A stretch of DNA of 12,020 nt, taken from Lysobacteraceae bacterium. Its GTDB lineage: Bacteria > Pseudomonadota > Gammaproteobacteria > Xanthomonadales > Xanthomonadaceae. The DNA lies in assembly GCA_028293685.1 (NCBI GenBank), contig JAQGOI010000115.1:1-12020 (forward strand), given 5' to 3'. Numbering within the stretch: the first letter of the stretch is position 1; the number at the start of each line of letters is the position of its first letter. Both the position numbers and the translations under genes were made by a program. The notes beneath the pieces are model-generated. The model was not told where the DNA came from. It searched no databases and was given only the letters and a program-made list of their open reading frames with translations. Positions 6,536 to 12,020 of this stretch are shown one piece after another.

Positions 6536-9500
6536 GTGACGACTCCTACCAGCGCGACGTCCTTCAGCGTCGTCGAATTCGCCACACGCCGCCGCGTGAC
6601 GGTGGCGATGATGACGATCACCCTGGTGCTGTTCGGGCTGATCGCCTTGCAGAGTCTCAAGGTCAACCTGCTGCCGGACCTGAGCTATCCAACACTCACC
6701 GTGCGCACCGAGTACACGGGTGCCGCACCGACCGAGATCGAGACGCTTGTCAGCAAGCCGGTCGAAGAAGCGGTCGGTGTGGTCAAGGGCCTGCGCAAAC
6801 TCAAGTCGGTATCGCGTACCGGGCAGAGCGATGTCGTGCTGGAATTCGCCTGGGGCACCGACATGGACCAGGCCAGCCTGGACGTGCGCGACAAGATGGA
6901 AGTCGTGCAACTGCCGCTGGAAGCGAAGGCGCCGGTGCTCTTGCGGTTCAATCCCTCCACGCAACCGATCTTGAGGCTGGCACTGACCGCGAAGCAGCAG
7001 GGCGATTCGGAGCGCGCGCTTTCGGAATTGCGCCGCTACGCGGATGAGGATCTGAAAAAGAAGCTCGAGCCGGTGGATGGCGTCGCCGCGGTCAAGGTTG
7101 GCGGTGGTCTCGAGGACGAAGTCCAGGTCGACATCGACCAGCAGAAGCTTGCGCAGCTCAATCTGCCGATCAGCACTGTGATCGATCGCCTGAAGCAGGA
7201 AAACATCAACGTCTCCGGTGGCAGGCTCGAAGAAGGCACGCAGCGATTCCTGGTGCGCACCGTCAACCAGTTCGCCAGCGTCGAGGAGATCGGCAACATG
7301 CTGGTCACCACGCAGGCGGCCGGCGGGGGCGCCGCACAAAGCGCGGCCGAACAGATGGCGCGCGTTGCGGCGGCAACCGGCGACGCCAGCGCGATGGCTG
7401 CGGCGGCATCGGTGCAGTCGGCATCGGGTTCGGCTCAAGGCACGATCGCCAACGGCATGCCGGTGCGACTCAAGGATATCGCCGTCGTCCGACAAGGCCA
7501 CAAGGAACGCGAAGCAATCATCCGGCTGGGCGGCAAGGAAGCCGTCGAACTGGCCATCTACAAGGAAGGCGACGCCAATACCGTGGCGACCGCCGATGCT
7601 GTGCAGAAGCGGCTCACCGAGATCAAGGATCAGATTCCACCCGATATCGAACTCACGACGATCGATGACCAGTCGCAGTTCATCCGCAACGCCATCAGCG
7701 ATGTGAAATGGGACGGCGTGATCGGCGGCCTGCTCGCGATCCTGATCATCTTCCTGTTTCTTCGCGATGGCTGGAGCACATTCGTCGTCGGCCTGTCGTT
7801 GCCGGTGTCGATCATCGCGACGTTCTTCTTCATGGGCCGGTTCGGGCTCAGCCTCAACGTGATGTCGCTTGGCGGCCTCGCGCTGGCGACCGGACTGGTC
7901 GTCGACGACTCAATCGTCGTGCTGGAATCGATCGCCAGGGCGCGCGAACGCGGGCTAGGCGTCCTCGACGCCGCCATCGCCGGTACCAGCGAAGTCAGCA
8001 TGGCGGTCATCGCTTCGACATTGACGACGGTCGCCGTGTTCCTGCCGCTGGTCTTCGTGCAGGGCATCGCCGGGCAACTGTTCCGCGACCAGGCATTGAC
8101 GGTTGCGTTGGCGATCGGCATTTCGCTGGTCGTGGCGATGACGCTGATTCCGATGCTCAGCTCGCTCAAGGGGCGGCCGCCACTCGCATTCCCGGAGGAG
8201 CCGCCGCACCCGAAATGGCAACCGACATCGCGCGTGGAAAAACCGATCGCCGCGATCGAGCATGGGATCGGCGCTGGCGTGCGCGGAGGATTTTTCGGCG
8301 TCAGCTGGCTGCTGATCCGGGCGTGGCGGGGACTGGTGGCCGTTGTCGGCCCGGTCATGCGCAAGTCCAGCGACCTTGCAATGTCCCCATACGGTCGTGC
8401 CGAACGCGGTTACTTGAAGCTGCTGCCCATGGCCCTCGAGAAGCGCGCATTGGTCCTGGGCACCGCGGCGGTCGTGTTCGTACTCACCCTGCTGATCATC
8501 CCGCACCTGGGTGCCGACCTCATCCCGCAGCTGGCGCAGGACCGGTTCGACATGACGGTCAAACTGCCGCCCGGAACGCCGTTGGCCACCACCGATGCGC
8601 TCATCGGCAACCTGCAGAAGGTGCACGGCAAGGACGATGGAGTCCGCGTGCTTTACGGTGTCAGCGGCAGTGGCACGCGACTGGACGCGAATCCAACCGA
8701 AAGCGGCGAGAACATCGGCAAGCTCAGCGTGATCATGACCAACGGTGGCAACAAACAGGTCGAAGCGCGCGAGACAGAAAGGCTGCGCCAGACCATGCAG
8801 GGTTACACCAACGCGCAGGTCGATTTCAGCCGCCCTGAGCTCTTCAGTTTTTCCACCCCGCTTGAAATCGAGATCACCGGCCAGGATCTCGATGCGATCG
8901 AACGCGGTGGTCGACGGCTTGCTGCAATGCTGCGGGCCAATCCGCACTACGCCGATGTCAAATCGACGGTGGAACAGGGGTTCCCGGAGATTCAGATCCG
9001 CTTCGACCAGGAGCGTGCGGCCGCGCTTGGCATGACCACGCGGCAGATCGCCGACGCCGTGGTCAGCAAGGTCCGCGGTGACGTCGCCACCCAATACAGT
9101 TTCCGCGACCGCAAGATCGACGTGCTGGTGCGTGCGCGTGCGTCAGACCGGGCATCGGTGGACAGCATCAAGCACCTGATCGTCAATCCGGGCAACGGGC
9201 ATCCGGTGACGCTGGATTCGGTGGCCGAAGTGATCTCCACCACCGGCCCCAGCGAAATCCATCGTGCCGACCAGGTACGCGTGGCGGTGGTGTCGTCGAA
9301 CCTGCGCGGCATCGATCTTGGCGGCGCTGTGCAGGAAGTGCGCGACATGGTTGCCGCCGATCCACTGGGCGCCGATATCGGCATGCATATTGGCGGTCAG
9401 GGTGAAGAGCTGTCCGACTCGATCAAGTCGCTGCTGTTCGCGTTCGGCCTGGCGATCTTCCTCGTCTACCTGGTGATGGCATCGCAGTTCGAGTCGCTGC

Positions 9501-10018
9501 TGCATCCGTTCGTCATCCTGTTCACCATCCCGCTCGCGCTGGTCGGTGCGGTGCTGGCCCTGTTCCTGAGTGGATCGACGGTGTCTGTCGTCGTCTTCAT
9601 CGGATTGATATTGCTGGTCGGCCTGGTGGTGAAGAACGCCATCATCCTGATCGACAAGGTCAACCAGCTGCGCGAGCAGGGTGTTGCCAAGCGCGACGCG
9701 CTGGTCGAAGGCGCACGGTCGCGTTTGCGCCCGATCATCATGACCACGATGTGCACGCTGTTCGGCTTCCTGCCATTGGCGATTGCAACTGGCGAGGGTG
9801 CCGAAGTCCGTTCGCCGATGGCGATCACCGTCATCGGAGGACTGCTGGTGTCGACGCTGCTGACGCTGGTCGTGATCCCGGTGGTGTACGACCTGCTCGA
9901 CCGGCGTGCGGACGGGTACTACCGCGAACGCGGACGTCGTGCCAGGCGCGAAAACGCAGAGGTGGTCGCCGGGATCAGCACCGAGCAGGCGCCCTTGACC
10001 GATGCGGGGCAGGCATGA
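6536..10018 (+). CDS. RND efflux permease, first subunit (HAE/MdtB-like), elongated
   Basis: This 1160-residue inner-membrane, proton-driven exporter begins at GTG 6536, with GGGA upstream; the next in-frame ATG would remove the segment before TM1. Hallmarks are NLLPDLSYPTLTV after TM1, the TM4 motif ATGLVVDDSIVVLE with Asp457-Asp458 and Lys1033 in TM10 (GLVVKNAIILID), together the AcrB-type proton relay. This fits the drug-exporting HAE branch rather than metal pumps of the CzcA type. It exceeds the usual 1020-1060 residues because of two insertions: an Ala/Ser/Gly-rich stretch at about 262-304 in the N-terminal porter region, and a loop of about 80 residues (545-625) between TM6 and TM7 with a hydrophobic segment at 584-608. 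The gene is 12 bp after the adaptor and 31 bp before a second permease. A heteromeric MdtBC-like pump is likely but inferred. Confidence 0.95.
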   Translation: MTTPTSATSFSVVEFATRRRVTVAMMTITLVLFGLIALQSLKVNLLPDLSYPTLTVRTEYTGAAPTEIETLVSKPVEEAVGVVKGLRKLKSVSRTGQSDVVLEFAWGTDMDQASLDVRDKMEVVQLPLEAKAPVLLRFNPSTQPILRLALTAKQQGDSERALSELRRYADEDLKKKLEPVDGVAAVKVGGGLEDEVQVDIDQQKLAQLNLPISTVIDRLKQENINVSGGRLEEGTQRFLVRTVNQFASVEEIGNMLVTTQAAGGGAAQSAAEQMARVAAATGDASAMAAAASVQSASGSAQGTIANGMPVRLKDIAVVRQGHKEREAIIRLGGKEAVELAIYKEGDANTVATADAVQKRLTEIKDQIPPDIELTTIDDQSQFIRNAISDVKWDGVIGGLLAILIIFLFLRDGWSTFVVGLSLPVSIIATFFFMGRFGLSLNVMSLGGLALATGLVVDDSIVVLESIARARERGLGVLDAAIAGTSEVSMAVIASTLTTVAVFLPLVFVQGIAGQLFRDQALTVALAIGISLVVAMTLIPMLSSLKGRPPLAFPEEPPHPKWQPTSRVEKPIAAIEHGIGAGVRGGFFGVSWLLIRAWRGLVAVVGPVMRKSSDLAMSPYGRAERGYLKLLPMALEKRALVLGTAAVVFVLTLLIIPHLGADLIPQLAQDRFDMTVKLPPGTPLATTDALIGNLQKVHGKDDGVRVLYGVSGSGTRLDANPTESGENIGKLSVIMTNGGNKQVEARETERLRQTMQGYTNAQVDFSRPELFSFSTPLEIEITGQDLDAIERGGRRLAAMLRANPHYADVKSTVEQGFPEIQIRFDQERAAALGMTTRQIADAVVSKVRGDVATQYSFRDRKIDVLVRARASDRASVDSIKHLIVNPGNGHPVTLDSVAEVISTTGPSEIHRADQVRVAVVSSNLRGIDLGGAVQEVRDMVAADPLGADIGMHIGGQGEELSDSIKSLLFAFGLAIFLVYLVMASQFESLLHPFVILFTIPLALVGAVLALFLSGSTVSVVVFIGLILLVGLVVKNAIILIDKVNQLREQGVAKRDALVEGARSRLRPIIMTTMCTLFGFLPLAIATGEGAEVRSPMAITVIGGLLVSTLLTLVVIPVVYDLLDRRADGYYRERGRRARRENAEVVAGISTEQAPLTDAGQA

Positions 10019-10053
10019 CAACCAACGCCAGCCGCAGGTCCGCGCCCCGATGA
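10015..10053 (+). other. 12-codon mini-ORF bridging the two permease genes by double ATGA overlap
   Basis: An ATG at 10015 overlaps the stop of the first permease (ATGA, 10015-10018). It opens a 12-codon frame (MTTNASRRSAPR) whose TGA at 10051-10053 overlaps the ATG of the second permease (ATGA, 10050-10053). It has no Shine-Dalgarno of its own apart from terminating ribosomes. It may relay ribosomes across the 31-bp gap, or be chance. The overlaps are seen; translation is unproven. Confidence 0.25.
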
Positions 10054-12020
10054 GCATTGCTGAATTCAGCATCAAGCGGCCGGTCACGACGATCATGTTT
10101 TTCGTGTCGTTGGTCGTGATCGGACTGATTGCGGCGGTCCGCCTGCCGCTGGAGGCGTTTCCCTCGGTAACGGCGCCACTGATCTTCGTGCACCTGCCCT
10201 ATGCAGGGTCGACGCCGGAAGAAGTGGAACGGACCGTGTTGCGGCCGGTGGAGGAAGCGCTTTCCACCATGTCCGGCATCAAGCGGACCGAAGGCACCGC
10301 GCGTGCGGATGGTGCGGACTTCCTGGTGTTCTTCACCGACTGGAGCCGCAACATCTCCATCGCCGCTTCCGATGCACGCCAACGCATCGACGCCATCCGC
10401 GACCAGCTGCCTGCCGAACTGCAGCGCTACACGATCCAGAAATTCGATGCCGGCGATCAGCCCGTCCTGAAAGTCCGGCTGGCCAGCAACACGCAGAACC
10501 TCACCGGCGCCTACGACCTGATCGATCGCCAGTTCAAGCGGCGCCTCGAACGCATCCCCGGCGTGGCCAAGGTCGAAGTGTCAGGCGCTTCGCCAAATGA
10601 AGTCGAGATCGCCATTTCGCCCGATCGCCTCACCGCCCACAACATCAACCTCAACGATCTCACCAACACGTTGAAGGCTGCGAATTTCTCCTTGTCGGCC
10701 GGCCTGGTCGACGATGGCGGACAGCGGCTGCGCGTGGAACCGGTCGGCGAACTGACCGACCTGAAGCAGCTGACCGACCTGGTCGTAGGCAGCAGTGGCG
10801 TGCGCCTGGGCGACATCGCCGACGTGCGGTTGAAGCCGGCACGCATGGACTACGGTCGCAGGCTGGACGGCCAACCGGCGGTCGGCCTCGACATCTTCAA
10901 GGAACGCGAAGCCAACCTCGTCGACGTATCGAGCAGCGCACTCCGGGAAGTCGAGGAAATCCGCAAGGATCCAGCGCTCAGCGGCATCCAGGTCAAGGTC
11001 ATCGACAACCAGGGCGACAATGTCACCAGCTCGCTGACAAGCCTGGCCGAAGCCGGTGGCATTGGACTGGTCCTGTCCATAGCGGTGCTGTTTTTCTTCC
11101 TGCGTCATTGGCCATCGACATTGATGGTGACGCTGGCGATTCCGATCTGCTTCGTGATCACGCTCGGGTTCATGTATTTCGCCGGCGTCACGTTGAACAT
11201 CCTGTCGATGATGGGGCTGCTGCTGGCGGTCGGCATGCTGGTGGACAACGCGGTCGTCGTTGTCGAAAGCATCTACCAGGAGCGCGAGAAGAATCCCGGC
11301 CAGCCGCGCCTTGCGTCGATTTTGGGGACCAGGCACGTGGCCATCGCGCTTTCGGCGGGCACGCTGTGTCACTGCATCGTGTTCATCCCCAACCTGTTCG
11401 GTGAGCGCAATTTCCTTGCGATCTACCTCTCGCAGATCGCGATCACGATTTCCGTCTCACTGCTGGCCTCATGGCTGGTAGCGGTCAGCCTGATCCCGAT
11501 GATCTCCGCGCGGCTGAAGACGCCCCCGACCGTCGGCGGCGATGCGGCGTCGAAGGGACTGATACCTCGCCTGCAAACCCGCTACGCAACGTTGCTGAGG
11601 TGGACACTCGAGCACCGCGGCAAGTCGGTACTCGGCATCCTGCTGATCATTGCGATCAGCATCGTGCCGATGGTGTTGACCAAGAAGAACATGTTCGGCG
11701 GCGACGGTGGCGAGCAGATCGGCATCGACTACCAGTGGAACGGGAGTTACACCAAGGAACAAATGTCCGACGAGGTGTTGCGGGTCGAGCATTTCCTCGA
11801 TGCCAACCGCGCCAGGTACCACATCAAGCAGATCTATTCCTATTATTCGGAGCAGGGCGACGCGACCACGATGGTCACGTTCGACAGCAAGGACGCCAAG
11901 GTCACCAAGCCGTTGAGCGACCAGATCAGCAAGGCGCTGCCGAAATCGGCGCGGGCCAGCATCAAGCTTGGCGACAATGGCGACAACGGCGGCGCCCCTG
12001 GCCAGAACGTCGAAGTACAA
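10050..12020 (+). CDS. RND efflux permease, second subunit (MdtC-like), cut by right edge
   Basis: The frame begins at ATG 10050 (MSIAEFSIKRPVTTIMFFVS) and is open to the window end, giving 657 residues, roughly 60 percent of a usual RND permease. TM1, the first porter domain, TM2-TM6, TM7 (SVLGILLIIAISIVPMVL) and the start of the second porter domain are visible. FPSVTAPLIFVHLPYAG follows TM1, as in this superfamily. The TM4 motif is GMLVDNAVVVVE: Asp399 is present but the second relay aspartate is Asn400, a substitution known in many RND proteins. AGG lies 11 bases upstream of the start, a weak spacing, so coupling to the preceding gene is plausible. It should pair with the first permease and share its adaptor. 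The TM10 relay lysine lies beyond the window, as does any downstream outer-membrane channel gene. Confidence 0.93.
   Translation, partial: MSIAEFSIKRPVTTIMFFVSLVVIGLIAAVRLPLEAFPSVTAPLIFVHLPYAGSTPEEVERTVLRPVEEALSTMSGIKRTEGTARADGADFLVFFTDWSRNISIAASDARQRIDAIRDQLPAELQRYTIQKFDAGDQPVLKVRLASNTQNLTGAYDLIDRQFKRRLERIPGVAKVEVSGASPNEVEIAISPDRLTAHNINLNDLTNTLKAANFSLSAGLVDDGGQRLRVEPVGELTDLKQLTDLVVGSSGVRLGDIADVRLKPARMDYGRRLDGQPAVGLDIFKEREANLVDVSSSALREVEEIRKDPALSGIQVKVIDNQGDNVTSSLTSLAEAGGIGLVLSIAVLFFFLRHWPSTLMVTLAIPICFVITLGFMYFAGVTLNILSMMGLLLAVGMLVDNAVVVVESIYQEREKNPGQPRLASILGTRHVAIALSAGTLCHCIVFIPNLFGERNFLAIYLSQIAITISVSLLASWLVAVSLIPMISARLKTPPTVGGDAASKGLIPRLQTRYATLLRWTLEHRGKSVLGILLIIAISIVPMVLTKKNMFGGDGGEQIGIDYQWNGSYTKEQMSDEVLRVEHFLDANRARYHIKQIYSYYSEQGDATTMVTFDSKDAKVTKPLSDQISKALPKSARASIKLGDNGDNGGAPGQNVEVQ

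Noticed and set aside
6155..7501. 448-codon minus-strand open frame, rich in His, Arg and Asp
   Set aside because: It spans the junction of the adaptor and first permease genes in antisense, has no domain, and its composition matches reverse reading of high-GC codons.
7955..9094. 379-codon minus-strand open frame
   Set aside because: It lies wholly antisense to the first RND permease, whose motifs are unmistakable.

Overview
This window is ordinary, densely coding, high-GC proteobacterial chromosome with eight recognisable genes, two of them cut by the window edges. The gene content suggests a gammaproteobacterium of the Xanthomonas/Lysobacter group (Lysobacterales): an NfuA-type Fe-S carrier, a proline-rich single-pass membrane protein of the type annotated in that group as 'transmembrane repetitive protein', paired small c-type cytochromes and a tandem RND operon. 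This placement is inferred from protein character; no rRNA or other phylogenetic marker is present. I see no tRNA, rRNA, CRISPR, insertion sequence, integrase or attachment site, and no clear compositional break.

Left part (1-2566). A minus-strand sensor protein (GAF-PAS-GAF, output domain beyond the left edge) lies downstream of phhB, a pterin-4a-carbinolamine dehydratase on the same strand. A perfect 9-bp hairpin sits between them. phhB is divergent from nfuA on the plus strand. nfuA has no Shine-Dalgarno sequence and a -10-like TAGAAT six bases before its ATG, so it may be leaderless.

Middle (2563-5386). nfuA runs directly into a large membrane-anchored, Pro/Ala-rich protein whose reading frame touches the nfuA stop codon but has no ATG/GTG/TTG for its first 73 codons. 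A CTG overlapping the nfuA stop (CTGA) is the natural candidate start. A hairpin between convergent genes follows. On the minus strand, two one-haem class I cytochromes c overlap by ATGA: one soluble and periplasmic, one a lipoprotein. They resemble the two halves of a dihaem cytochrome c4. A 224-bp divergent intergenic region carries plausible promoters for both directions.

Right part (5387-12020). This is an RND efflux operon: a lipoprotein periplasmic adaptor, a first inner-membrane permease of 1160 residues (longer than usual) and a second permease cut by the right edge after 657 residues. The arrangement resembles MdtABC, in which two different RND permeases share an adaptor. No outer-membrane channel gene is visible. 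The permeases differ at the transmembrane proton-relay motif (Asp-Asp versus Asp-Asn), and their genes are joined by a 12-codon mini-ORF with ATGA overlaps at both ends.

I did not find a clearly new defence, mobile or RNA system. The most unusual items are the CTG-start Pro/Ala-rich protein, the insertions in the first permease, the mini-ORF junction and the split cytochrome pair.
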